Positions 1-10,976 of a stretch of DNA of 64,000 bases are shown one piece after another; the first letter of the stretch is position 1; the number at the start of each line of letters is the position of its first letter. Below the pieces are notes generated by a model. The model saw nothing but the letters and a program-made list of their open reading frames with translations. It did not search any database and was not told the DNA's origin. The translations under genes were made by a program, and so were the position numbers. Origin of the DNA: Ipomoea triloba (taxonomy: Eukaryota; Streptophyta; Magnoliopsida; Solanales; Convolvulaceae). The stretch is from the NCBI RefSeq assembly GCF_003576645.1, contig NC_044924.1:26489740-26553739 (forward strand). The letters are read 5' to 3'.

Positions 1-1068
1 AAAAAAAAACCAAGAACTGAAATAAGCAATTGAAAACCTTGACAATAAGATTGCAAATAAGTAAGTGATTACAAGAGAAAAAGTAACTCTAAGATCATGA
101 ACAAACTATCATTATGGTAAGGAAATTTCAACTAGCAAACAATTGAGCACTTAAATTGTGTTTAGCATTGTAATAATGAAATAGTAACAGTGTACTTCAT
201 GCTAACATAATGAATTTCATGAATTGAGATGATAATGGCCAATATTCCTAAACTCAAATTAAAAGAAATGAAAACAGCTACTGCCAATTACGCACTAAAA
301 TCAAAGCTACTAAAAACAACCAAAATTGCAATTTGAGAATTGAAGAGTCAAAATGACGTAAAGGCAAAGTGAAAATAAAGAAGAAATTGAAACCAGAATT
401 AGATGCCAATTTGCCAGCTGCGACTCAGAATCTCTTAGTGTCACCGGAGTTCGCCGCCCAGACACGTCGCCGCCGAACCTTGCTGTCGTTGGAACTAAAC
501 TTAGTCGCACCAGATCGGAGATTGCTACACCAGACACGCCGCTGATCGGAAAAACTCTTCGCTCGACGTCACCGGAATTTGTCCGGGTCCGGATTGATGT
601 CCAATTGATGTGAGATTGCATTCCTTATATATCGTTCAAGCCAACCATACCACCGTGAATTTGGTAACTAGAGAAAACCTTGGATCAAGGGCAACCGTAG
701 AAAATATTCTCTTCCGTTCAAAGCTTTCGCTACTCAATCGGATCGCTACTCCTTTCGTTCGTCGCTGCTGGTTTCTCTCGATTCATCAATAACATTGTCA
801 GCCAGAAGAAGAAGTCTTATTTATTGAATGGGCTGGGCCTAAAAAAACTGACACAAAAAGAGAGCAAAGGCAACCTGGCTAATGGACTATAGAATACAAG
901 TTATTAATTTTAACTAAACTAATATTAATGAAAGGCCCAAACAACATTAAATATTAAAATAAGTAAAAGACTAAAATTAGATGCATAATTAATTAAATTA
1001 ATAATGAATTATAAAAAGAATTTATATACATTAACAATAAAAAAAAAAAACAAAAATAAAATATATCA
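1..1068 (-). mobile_element. Athila-like gypsy 5' LTR, copy A (cut by window start)
   Basis: This stretch matches 8809-9876 base for base with an offset of 8808; I noticed one substitution, at 102. In the second copy the same sequence lies directly next to a primer binding site, so I read it as the LTR of the minus-strand gypsy element. On the minus strand the LTR would begin TGATATAT at 1068, exactly where the LINE reverse transcriptase reading frame breaks. A GC-richer island at about 420-600 lies inside it. The open frames here are not credible genes. The LTR end at 1068 is inferred from the TG terminus and the LINE break. Confidence 0.6.
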
Positions 1069-1639
1069 CTAAACCAATCCAATTTTCACAAAAACCCATC
1101 TTCCTCATCACAGCGGTCACACATGTCCAAGCCACCCTATCATATGCCTTGGTGATGTCTAGCTTAAGTATCACATCTTCATTTGAAGCTGTGATACCAT
1201 GGCACAGCTCCTGTACAAGCAGAATATTATCAATAATATTTCTACCCTTGATAAATCCTGCTTGATAAGGAGAGACCACTTTGACTAGGATTCCAGCCAA
1301 CCTTGTAACCATGATCTTTGTCAACACCTTATTGCAATAGTTACTCAAACTTATAGGCCTAAACTGAGCAAAAGTTGTTGGGTTTGAGACCTTAGGTAAG
1401 AGTACTATTGCAGTATGTGTGACAGCCCTAGAGAGGACTTTTCCATTAAAGAAACTCCTTACCACCTCATACAGATCTTCTTTCACAATATCCCAGCAGT
1501 TTTGGTAAAAGCCTCCACAAAAACCATCTGGCCCTGCTGCACTTTCTGGTTTCATGCTAAAAACACACTCCTTCACCTCCTGCATTGTGGGCATCCTTGT
1601 TAGTATCTCATTATCTTCTTGGCTCACCAATCCCTGCAA
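1069..1639 (-). pseudogene. LINE (L1-type) reverse transcriptase fragment
   Basis: The minus-strand translation shows the N-terminal part of a plant LINE reverse transcriptase. Motifs in order are KPESAAGPDGF, RPISLSNYCNKVLTKI, QAGFIKGRNIIDNILLVQE and LKLDITKAYDRVAW. It stops after GFCENWIGLV, so the catalytic FADD block, thumb and 3' part are missing. After that point the frame runs into low-complexity sequence that I assign to the gypsy LTR. LINEs copy their RNA at nicked chromosomal DNA; this piece cannot. It probably represents a 5'-truncated LINE later split by the gypsy insertion. The family call is secure; the insertion order is inferred. Confidence 0.85.
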
Positions 1640-2108
1640 GCAATCATAGTTACTTGACTTAATTATGGTTTACACCCCTCTTGATGATTTTTGATAGATC
1701 TTGACAGCGGGGTGTATTCAGCGACAATTTGAACAACAATCTGTTTAGTTGCGTGTATTTTCTTTGCACTGTATCAGTAATTTTGTGGAAAGTGATCGAT
1801 GTCCATCTTAAGGATCTCCTACTTTTAAACATGAGAAGCACTTTATATGTGTCTACTCAATTAGGATCTCCGTTATCGTTCTAGAAACTTTGGATCGGAA
1901 TGCATTATTTGGTGAGGGTGCATTTGGATAGATATTTGGGTGATGCTTATTTAAAAAGAAAAAAAAAATAATTCGTTGCTTCAATTCAACGGCTAAATGT
2001 TAAGTAATTATGGAAAATTTAGGAAATATTCGGTAGCCTCCACATACACTTGTATAATTGTATAAAAGTAGCTATTAATTGGCTCATCTAGGCTTTGCAA
2101 AAAAAAAA

Positions 2109-2168
<60 letters not shown>

Positions 2169-2763
2169 TGGCTCATCTAGGCTCTTTTACCCCTTAAATT
2201 CTTTGCAAATTCGGAACTTTTTATTTTCTAAAAACAAAATAGACTATATATGGTTAGTTAACTTTTCTATTTATTTATTTTATTATTTTAGTTGGTTATG
2301 ACAAACTAAATTTCACCACTTCCCTCCGACCCACCAAAAAAAATAAATTATTCGCCACTTTTTTTTTGGTTCAAAATCTTTACAGAAATAAAATTTTCCT
2401 TTATTGTTAAATACTCACCAAATTCATGAACCATAAAAATAGACAAATTAAAAATAACGATAGATATGCACAAACAATTTTACTCACAAATTTGAATATT
2501 AATTTGTGTTAGAGTCACCTAATTCACTAGTAATTAAATCACTTTAATATTTTAACATACATATGAAAATATGATCTATGAGTAGAGTTTTCCTCTTTAG
2601 GTAAACTATTCATTTCTTCACATTAAGCATACCAATACATTGCTCAATTTTACAATTTATGTTTTTGTCTATTTAGTACGTCTATGATGGATTATCACAC
2701 AATGCACATAAGGAATTTTAATTAAGGGGTGTGTGCATGCATTTACATCAAATTTTTAACTAT
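1640..2763. other. AT-rich intergenic DNA, copy A
   Basis: I see no credible gene here. The short open frames lack recognisable domains. A retroposed-tail insertion at 2076-2183 is described separately. Confidence 0.6.
2076..2183 (+). mobile_element. Tail-only retroposon insertion with 19-bp target-site duplication
   Basis: The 19-bp sequence TAATTGGCTCATCTAGGCT occurs at 2076-2094 and again at 2165-2183. Between them lie only TTGC, a run of A, and about 17 TAA triplets (2095-2164). A long direct repeat around a purely A-rich or TAA tail is the signature of LINE-type target-primed insertion in which almost no body was copied. A microsatellite expansion inside a chance repeat is the alternative, but the 19-bp exact repeat argues against it. 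Confidence 0.65.
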
Positions 2764-3000
2764 AAATTAAAATCCTTGCCCCTTTCTAATAAAATATGTA
2801 GAGTTAATATATATACAAGGAAATATGAAAATAAGAGTGATTATTGAAGGAAATTCATATCCAAGGGTTACATAGAACGGTAACCAGAAATTAAAATCTT
2901 TGCCCCTTTCTAATAAGCTATAGAGAGTTCCTATATAGGGAATTGAGAGAAATATGAAAATAAGAGTAATTGGAAAAAGAGATTCAGATCCAAGGCTTAT
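2764..3000. repeat. Two diverged 124-bp tandem units
   Basis: Units start at 2764 and 2888. Both begin AAATTAAAATC(C/T)TTGCCCC and both contain AAATATGAAAATAAGAGT, with scattered differences. The minus-strand open frame across them is a by-product of the repeat. Confidence 0.75.
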
Positions 3001-3053
3001 ATGGAAATATATTTTCTGTGTAGTTAGTATCCGTAATCTTGTGACATTTGACC

Positions 3054-3177
3054 GTTGCTTCAACGGTTATTCTTATCTGAAAAATTATAACGTTGTTGCT
3101 TAAACGGTTATTCTTATCTGAAAAATTATAACGTTCTTGTTTCAACGGTTATTCTTATTCGAAAAATTATAACGAAC
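3054..3177 (+). repeat. Three 41-bp units with AACGG (MSA/MYB-like) cores
   Basis: Units start at 3054, 3095 and 3136, and each contains AACGGTTATTCTTAT and AAAAATTATAAC. The AACGGTTA core resembles the mitosis-specific MSA element bound by three-repeat MYB proteins. Further AACGG cores occur near 1988 and 3227. The array lies about 310-440 bp upstream of the ATG at 3490. Regulatory function is inferred from motif likeness only. Confidence 0.5.
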
Positions 3178-3370
3178 GTTGCTGTTTCACCAGCTAAATA
3201 TGATGCAATGGTGAAAAATAATACCGCTCAACGGCTTAATATTAAGTACGTGATGATAAATTCATGCTTATTTAAAGAAAATCATACCGTTGTTTGATCT
3301 GCATTGGATAGATGTTAATTTAGAACGTAATGGCGAATATTCAGGCAATTTTTTTTATCTCCCTGTCCCA

Positions 3371-3430
3371 CACACATTTATATAAAAACGTTACCCTATT
3401 ATTTACTCATCAGATCTAGGGTCTTATATA
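3371..3430 (+). promoter_or_regulatory. Possible TATA region upstream of the 3490 ORF
   Basis: The segment TTTATATAAAAACG near 3379 and TTATATATACCC near 3424 are TATA-like and lie 60-110 bp upstream of the ATG at 3490. AT-rich plant DNA gives such matches by chance, so confidence is low. Confidence 0.3.
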
Positions 3431-3489
3431 TACCCTTCATTCGATCTTCAATTTTCTAATCTAACATAGTGAGCTGAGTGAGGGTCAAA

Positions 3490-4152
3490 ATGTGTCCTCG
3501 TCGTCCACCCGGAAATGCAAATCGTGCACCATCCTCTCTTTCCCATGGCCAATCCAAAGCCACCAAAGGTAAGCGTGGCCCTGCCTTCCCATTGCCAAAT
3601 CCTCGCTACTATAGCCTAGACCCGAATGTGGCTCAAACCATAAAGCCCAGAATTTTCCCCTTATACATTTCCAAAGCCAAAGACCTTTTAGGGCCAAACG
3701 TTGAGATTATCAATGCGAGTCATGAAATCTCAATCGTTGATCATTGCTCTGCCGAAGCCAATTCCTTAGAAGTCAGTGTACTATACACTACAACTCGATC
3801 AAGTGCGACCTTCACTTTCCTCTCCACCCTTTCGTCTCAGAATTTCTGAACACCCATAAAATCATACCTGCTCGTTTTTCTGAATGTCTGTAAGGAATGC
3901 GATATTCTTCCCTCCCAGTCTCTCTTCCATTATTTGTTCACTGTTGAAATTGGCACAAAGGTTGAAACTCAGAGCTTCGTCACCATCTCCTCCCGTCGTG
4001 GTCTTAAATTTGTGACGAACCTTCCCTCCTCCCATAGTGGTTGGAAAGAAAGGTTTTTCGAAGTCCGACTCCCACGTGTTATCCATTTTCCCATGCCAGA
4101 AGAAACGCCTGAACTTTTGTCCTATGCAAACGCAAGTGTTCCTCGCTCCTGA
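3490..4152 (+). pseudogene. Transposon ORF with PF04195-like domain, one in-frame stop
   Basis: Translation from the ATG at 3490 (MCPRRPPGNANR...) runs to a TGA at 3847-3849. The same frame then stays open to a stop at 4150-4152. The part after the stop reads FLNVCKECDILPSQSLFHYL, later ISSRRGLKFVTNLP and HSGWKERFFEV. This pattern is typical of the putative gypsy-type transposon domain found at the N-terminus of many plant transposon proteins. The N-terminal third is low in recognisable structure. One stop separates it from an open 220-codon frame, so it is a recent pseudogene or a first-exon remnant. It carries no catalytic motif and the usual C-terminal coiled-coil part is absent. The copy at 12298-12960 has the same stop, so the stop is not a sequencing error in one copy. 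Confidence 0.6.
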
Positions 4153-4248
4153 AATTACTTAATATTGAGTGATGCATTTCTTAACATTGAGTGGTGTAAA
4201 CCGCACCGACCGCACGGGAAGACACGGCCACACTTGATTATGACCTTT

Positions 4249-4249
4249 N
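4249..4249. other. Single-N contig join (junction 1)
   Basis: The base is N. Everything before it (1-4248) recurs at 8809-13056, where the sequence continues into a (TA)n run exactly at the equivalent point. Contig 1 therefore seems to have ended at that microsatellite. Reading frames that cross this base are artificial. Confidence 0.9.
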
Positions 4250-5955
4250 TTCAAAATATTTTGTTGTTCAAACTCAGGAATACACCTTCTAATTATTTGA
4301 TCAGGACAAATTTTAAACAAATAAGGCTCATCCCAAAAGAAATGTTTAACTTTAGAAAGAAAATGTTTTTTTCCTTGTGAATTCAAGTCTGGGTGAAATT
4401 GACCCGAGACCAAATAATTCACAAAATCTGCATACCAGGGCTCTTTATTTTGTAACGAAAGCAACTGTTCGTCAGGAAACCTGTCATTTATAGGAATATC
4501 ATAATTATGACAATTATTAGCTGCATCTGGTAAACGAGATAAATGATCAGCTACCACATTCTCGCACCCTTTCTTGTCCCTGATAGTCAAATCGAATTCT
4601 TGCAGCAACAAAATCCATCTTATTAGCCTAGGCTTAGTATCTTTTTTAGCCAACAAAAATTTCAAAGCAGAATGATCAGAATAAACAATCACCTTAGAAC
4701 CAATCAAGTAAGAACGAAACTTTTCTAACGCAAAGACTATAGCCAACAACTCCTTTTCAGTAGTTGTATAGTTAACCTGAGCATTATCTAAAGTTTTACT
4801 TGCATAATGAATCACATAAGGCAGTTTATTAATTTTCTGTCCTAAAACAGCACCTAAGGCATAATCAGATGCATCACACATTATTTCAAAAGGATGCTCC
4901 CAATTAGGTGCAGCAAGAATGGGAGCGGAAGTTAATTTTTCTTTCAAAAAGTTGAAAGCAGATAAACATTCATCATCAAACTTGAAGACAACATCTTTTG
5001 CTAATAGGTTACACATGGGCCTACAAATTTTTGAAAAGTCTTTTATGAAGCGCCTGTAAAAACCTGCATGACCAAGAAAACTTCGCACTTCTTTCACAGA
5101 TGTAGGGGGAGGTAATTTAGAAATAACTTCAATTTTAGCCTTGTCAACCTCTATGCCCCTGTCAGAAATTATATGCCCCAAAACAATGCCCTCATTAACC
5201 ATGAAATTACTTTTCTCCCAACTCAGGGTTAAGTTCATTTTAACACATCTTTCAAGAACAGAAGATAAATGAGAAAGGCAGTCATCAAAAGAATCACCGA
5301 ACAGAGAAAAATCATCCATAAACACTTCAACATATCTTTCAATCATATCAGAAAATATCGACATCATACACCTTTGAAAAGTCGCAGGTGCATTACATAA
5401 TCCAAATGACATTCTGCGGTAAGCAAAAGTGCCAAAAGGGCATGTAAATGTCGTTTTCTCCTGATCTTCAGGTGCAATTGGAATTTGAAAATAACCTTGA
5501 AAGCCATCTAGAAAACAGTAATAAGCATGCCCAGCTAATCTTTCTAACATTTGATCAATAAAGGGCAGAGGAAAATGATCTTTTTTAGTGGCGGCATTCA
5601 ATTTTCTGTAATCTATGCACATGCGCCACCCAGTTACTGTTCTAGTTGGGATTAATTCATTTTTTTCATTAGTGACCACAGTAATTCCAGATTTCTTTGG
5701 CACTACGTGAACTGGACTTACCCATTTACTGTCTGAGATTGGGTAGATGATACCTGAATCCAGCAACTTTAGGACTTCTGCACGTACAACCTCCTTCATA
5801 TTCGGATTTAACCTGCGCTAAGGTTGACGGACAGGAGTTGCCCCTTCTTCAAGTAGGATTCAGTGCATACAAACTGTTGGACTTATTCCTTTAATATCCT
5901 CTACTGTCCAACCAATTGCACTTTTATATTTTTTTAATGCTTCTAGTAACTTTTT
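4250..5955 (-). pseudogene. Athila-like gypsy pol: RT, RNase H, start of integrase
   Basis: The minus-strand translation shows a Ty3/gypsy polymerase. Motifs in order are [33 protein letters not shown], the finger/palm block [13 protein letters not shown], the catalytic box [12 protein letters not shown], and [13 protein letters not shown]. RNase H follows with [20 protein letters not shown] and [12 protein letters not shown]. It ends at [14 protein letters not shown], the beginning of the integrase zinc-binding region, only because the contig join at 4249 cuts it. Upstream of the long frame (5799 to 4250) the pol frame holds two stops where arginine and glutamine codons are expected (CGA to TGA and CAG to TAG pattern). 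A frameshift lies in an A-run near 5950. The element is dead, probably after cytosine deamination. Confidence 0.9.
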
Positions 5956-8419
5956 TTTCTTGTTCCTGTGAAAGGTTAGAGGCAATTATTACAGGATAAG
6001 TATTATTTGGACCTAAGAAAGCATATTTTAAAGAACTAGGAAGAGGTTTTAATTCCAGCTTGGGCGGAACGTCAGCTTCAATTGAGGGATGGTGTTTTTC
6101 TTTTATTTGCTCCAGACAGTCTGCGAGTGAACATCCTTCAACACCTCCCTCTTTTATTGGGCTTTGATTAGGTTCCTCTTCATCAGCTCCGACCTTCAAC
6201 GGAGATTCATCTAAAAACTCAGCAGAAATTATAGAATCTAAAATGTCTACAGCAAAGCAATGATTATTATTGTTTTCAGGTAATTTCATCGATTTCAGAA
6301 TGGAAAATTCAACAGTTTCATCAAGGACAGTCATGGTTAACTTTCCATTTTGGACATCAATCATTGTTTTTGTTGTAGCCATGAAAGGTCGGCCAAGCAA
6401 AATAGGCATGTCCTGTGCATGATTGCACTTTTTATTCATATCTAAAACAACAAAGTCGGCAGGAATTATTAGTTTATCAACTTGGACCAAAACATCTTCT
6501 ACAATACCCCTAGGATATCTAATAGAGCGATCAGCAAGCTCTAGGGACATTGTAGTGGGCTTTAATCTATCCAGACCCAACTGCAAGTAGACAGAATAAG
6601 GCATCAAGTTAATGCTTGCCCCTAAATCAAGCATTGCCTTTTCTTTCTTAGAATTCCCCACTGTAATAGTTATTATGAAACTACCGGGGTCTTCTAATTT
6701 TGGGGGCAAGTCAGTTTGTAAAACAACACTCACAGTTTTAGACATGAAAACTTTTTCATTATGTTCATACCTACGCTTTCTAGTGTTTAGTTCTTTTAAA
6801 AACTTAGCATAGGCAGGCATATTTTTAATCATGTCTAACAAAGGCAAATTCACATTCACTTTTGACAACAAATCATAAATCTCAGAAAATGATTTATCAA
6901 ACTTTGAATTTTTCAACCTACCAGGAAATGGAACTGGGGGAGCATATGGCTTAGGGGGCACATAAGGATCATTAGATTTTTGCAATTTGGGTTCATCCTT
7001 ATTAGCATCATTATCAGCATTCAAATTTTCAACTATTTCAGCTTGTTTAGAAGTGGTATTTTCTTTAACAACATTTTCAATAACTCTACCACTTCTTAAC
7101 ACAGTCATAACCTTAGCTTCTTCAGGTTGGCTAGGCAACTTACCTGGCACATGGCCTTGTAGAGCTTCGGCAATTTGCCCCACTTGGACTTCCAACTTTC
7201 TCATGGAAGCTTCATTTCTGGCAAGTGAAGCCTCAGTTTTAGCAAGTGATGTCTCTGTTCGTTGGAACCGTTGATCGTTTGCTTCTTGTTGCATTTGGAA
7301 CCGCTGGTTATTTGCTTCTTGCTATCTATTACAATTCTGTATGAAAATATCCAAAGAATCCTCCCAAGATGGTTTTTTCGGTTGAGGTGGAGCAATAGGT
7401 TGAAAATTATTCTGGTTATTATTCCAAGAAAAATTGGGATGGTTTTTCCAACCCGGATTATAAGAATTAAAATACGGGTCATTTCTAGGCCTTTGATTGA
7501 AACTATTCATAGCATTGGCCTGTTCAAAATTGTGAACATCTTCGTCCACCATAGATGCATTGTTTTGCTTCATACTCATCATAGAACACATGCTTTTCAC
7601 TTGTTTAGCTAACTCAGACACTTGAATTTCCAACCCAGCATTTGAATTAACTTCATACATACCTGGCGTCCGTCCCCTTACGCTCTTTTGTTGGGAGTTT
7701 GCCCCTAGCATTTCATACAATGCTAAGGTTTCCTCTGCAGTTTTTTCTCCCATGGCACCTCCAGCCGCATTGTCAACCATTGATTGGCTGGTCTGAGTCA
7801 AACCATCATAGAAAGTTTGATTTTGAAGCTACAACGGGTAGCCATGGTGGGGGCATTGAATGAGCAACATGTTGAACCTTTCCCATGCCTCATGGAATGG
7901 TTCGCCTTCAGCTTGCGAAAAGGTCGCAATTTTTCTTCTCAATTCAGCAGTTTTAGCATGGGAATAAAACTTACCAATAAACTTGTTATACACCTCCGGC
8001 CATGTCCGAAGGGATCCAGGTGTGAGAGTCATGAACCATGTTTTTGCTACATCTTTCAAGGTGTATGGGAAACACCTCATCCTTAGTGCATCCTCGGTCA
8101 AGTCATTCAACGGGAAGTGTTGGACTATCCCGTAGAAATCCCTGATAAAGGTAAGGGCATCTTCGTTTGCTGAACCGTGAAAAGACGGCAGCTGGTTGTA
8201 ATGGACCGTCTTTAGCTCATAGTTCCTGGCTGCATCAGTAAGCACTATGCAAGAAGGTGAAGCTCCTACTTGGGGCCTACCAAAGTCTTTCATTAGCTTG
8301 GGGTTGGGTTGAGGGTTTGGTCGATGGGGTTGAAGAAGTGCGTCCATTGTTGTGGTTGTTTCTTTTGGTTCAAAACTAGGTTTTTCAGAAGGTAAGGTTT
8401 TTTTCTTTTTTTTTATCAA
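5924..8419 (-). pseudogene. Athila-like gypsy gag-protease region
   Basis: One minus-strand frame runs from 8419 to 5924, broken by TAG stops at 7829-7831 and 7322-7324. The first part is a retrotransposon gag domain (NYELKTVHYNQLPSFHGSAN, then DVAKTWFMTLTPGSL and FYSHAKTAELRRKI). A Q/N-rich middle follows, then a coiled-coil-like stretch with repeated ETSLAKTEASLARNEAS. The aspartic protease region is near 6640, with the family-typical DLGASINLMP and LLGRPFMAT. The D-L-G triad in place of D-T/S-G is usual in this lineage. The two stops and the downstream frameshift make the polyprotein non-functional. Pol continues in another frame at 5955. Confidence 0.88.
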
Positions 8420-8596
8420 TGCGGTCGTCCAAAGGCAAAAGTGTAGGTTTTAAAGAACGACGACCTTGCATAAAATAAAAACACAAATAAACTAACAAAC
8501 GAACAAATAAACAAATACTAAAAGCACTTTTTATTATTATTATTTTTAAAGAAATATTAAGCAAAGTAGAAACAAAAGAAATTGCAAATATATAAC
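8420..8596 (-). other. Gypsy 5' untranslated leader
   Basis: Between the primer binding site and the gag start, on the minus strand, lies an AT-rich leader. It has no domain-bearing frame. Confidence 0.5.
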
Positions 8597-8614
8597 TCCC
8601 CGGCAACGGCGCCA
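8597..8614 (-). other. Primer binding site, tRNA-Asp type
   Basis: The minus strand reads TGGCGCCGTTGCCGGGGA, the complement of the 3' end of plant tRNA-Asp including CCA, from my recall of that tRNA. It lies immediately beside the LTR end and upstream of gag, the correct place for priming minus-strand DNA synthesis. It is not itself a tRNA gene. Confidence 0.8.
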
Positions 8615-8619
8615 AAAAT

Positions 8620-9876
8620 TGGTGGACAATTCTAAATAGTCCTCGCAAGTGCACGAGTCAATTGCGGTATAGCGTGCAAAGCAAGGGTCGATCCCACAGG
8701 GAATTAATACTATGCAATTTAATTACTTGGAAAAAAATTGACTCAAAGATTTAAAATGCAATAAATGCGGTACCAAAAAGTGATAACTAAATCGAATGCT
8801 ATGTAGGAAAAAAAAAACCAAGAACTGAAATAAGCAATTGAAAACCTTGACAATAAGATTGCAAATAAGTAAGTGATTACAAGAGAAAAAGTAACTCTAA
8901 GATCATGAATAAACTATCATTATGGTAAGGAAATTTCAACTAGCAAACAATTGAGCACTTAAATTGTGTTTAGCATTGTAATAATGAAATAGTAACAGTG
9001 TACTTCATGCTAACATAATGAATTTCATGAATTGAGATGATAATGGCCAATATTCCTAAACTCAAATTAAAAGAAATGAAAACAGCTACTGCCAATTACG
9101 CACTAAAATCAAAGCTACTAAAAACAACCAAAATTGCAATTTGAGAATTGAAGAGTCAAAATGACGTAAAGGCAAAGTGAAAATAAAGAAGAAATTGAAA
9201 CCAGAATTAGATGCCAATTTGCCAGCTGCGACTCAGAATCTCTTAGTGTCACCGGAGTTCGCCGCCCAGACACGTCGCCGCCGAACCTTGCTGTCGTTGG
9301 AACTAAACTTAGTCGCACCAGATCGGAGATTGCTACACCAGACACGCCGCTGATCGGAAAAACTCTTCGCTCGACGTCACCGGAATTTGTCCGGGTCCGG
9401 ATTGATGTCCAATTGATGTGAGATTGCATTCCTTATATATCGTTCAAGCCAACCATACCACCGTGAATTTGGTAACTAGAGAAAACCTTGGATCAAGGGC
9501 AACCGTAGAAAATATTCTCTTCCGTTCAAAGCTTTCGCTACTCAATCGGATCGCTACTCCTTTCGTTCGTCGCTGCTGGTTTCTCTCGATTCATCAATAA
9601 CATTGTCAGCCAGAAGAAGAAGTCTTATTTATTGAATGGGCTGGGCCTAAAAAAACTGACACAAAAAGAGAGCAAAGGCAACCTGGCTAATGGACTATAG
9701 AATACAAGTTATTAATTTTAACTAAACTAATATTAATGAAAGGCCCAAACAACATTAAATATTAAAATAAGTAAAAGACTAAAATTAGATGCATAATTAA
9801 TTAAATTAATAATGAATTATAAAAAGAATTTATATACATTAACAATAAAAAAAAAAAACAAAAATAAAATATATCA
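8620..9876 (-). mobile_element. Athila-like gypsy 5' LTR, copy B
   Basis: On the plus strand the segment starts TGGTGGACAATTC, just beyond the primer site, and ends ATATATCA where the LINE frame resumes, giving an LTR of about 1.25 kb with TG...CA ends. Inside the end near the primer site is GGGTCGATCCCACAGGGAA (about 8687-8705), a sequence commonly seen at this position in Athila-group LTRs. The expected 5-bp target duplication would be CTAAA at 9877-9881. The other LTR is not in the window. Exact boundaries could shift by a few bases. Confidence 0.65.
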
Positions 9877-10447
9877 CTAAACCAATCCAATTTTCACAAA
9901 AACCCATCTTCCTCATCACAGCGGTCACACATGTCCAAGCCACCCTATCATATGCCTTGGTGATGTCTAGCTTAAGTATCACATCTTCATTTGAAGCTGT
10001 GATACCATGGCACAGCTCCTGTACAAGCAGAATATTATCAATAATATTTCTACCCTTGATAAATCCTGCTTGATAAGGAGAGACCACTTTGACTAGGATT
10101 CCAGCCAACCTTGTAACCATGATCTTTGTCAACACCTTATTGCAATAGTTACTCAAACTTATAGGCCTAAACTGAGCAAAAGTTGTTGGGTTTGAGACCT
10201 TAGGTAAGAGTACTATTGCAGTATGTGTGACAGCCCTAGAGAGGACTTTTCCATTAAAGAAACTCCTTACCACCTCATACAGATCTTCTTTCACAATATC
10301 CCAGCAGTTTTGGTAAAAGCCTCCACAAAAACCATCTGGCCCTGCTGCACTTTCTGGTTTCATGCTAAAAACACACTCCTTCACCTCCTGCATTGTGGGC
10401 ATCCTTGTTAGTATCTCATTATCTTCTTGGCTCACCAATCCCTGCAA
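9877..10447 (-). pseudogene. LINE reverse transcriptase fragment, copy B
   Basis: Same sequence and same truncations as 1069-1639. This copy is attached to the complete LTR and primer site, so it is the one that shows the gypsy-in-LINE nesting. Confidence 0.85.
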
Positions 10448-10916
10448 GCAATCATAGTTACTTGACTTAATTATGGTTTACACCCCTCTTGATGATTTTT
10501 GATAGATCTTGACAGCGGGGTGTATTCAGCGACAATTTGAACAACAATCTGTTTAGTTGCGTGTATTTTCTTTGCACTGTATCAGTAATTTTGTGGAAAG
10601 TGATCGATGTCCATCTTAAGGATCTCCTACTTTTAAACATGAGAAGCACTTTATATGTGTCTACTCAATTAGGATCTCCGTTATCGTTCTAGAAACTTTG
10701 GATCGGAATGCATTATTTGGTGAGGGTGCATTTGGATAGATATTTGGGTGATGCTTATTTAAAAAGAAAAAAAAAATAATTCGTTGCTTCAATTCAACGG
10801 CTAAATGTTAAGTAATTATGGAAAATTTAGGAAATATTCGGTAGCCTCCACATACACTTGTATAATTGTATAAAAGTAGCTATTAATTGGCTCATCTAGG
10901 CTTTGCAAAAAAAAAA

Positions 10917-10976
<60 letters not shown>

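Noticed and set aside
2095..2301. Open frame with a long poly-isoleucine run
   Set aside because: It is the translation of the (TAA)n repeat; no homology or codon structure.
8597..8614. tRNA-Asp-like sequence
   Set aside because: Only the 18-nt 3' end is present, beside an LTR. It is a primer binding site, not a tRNA gene.
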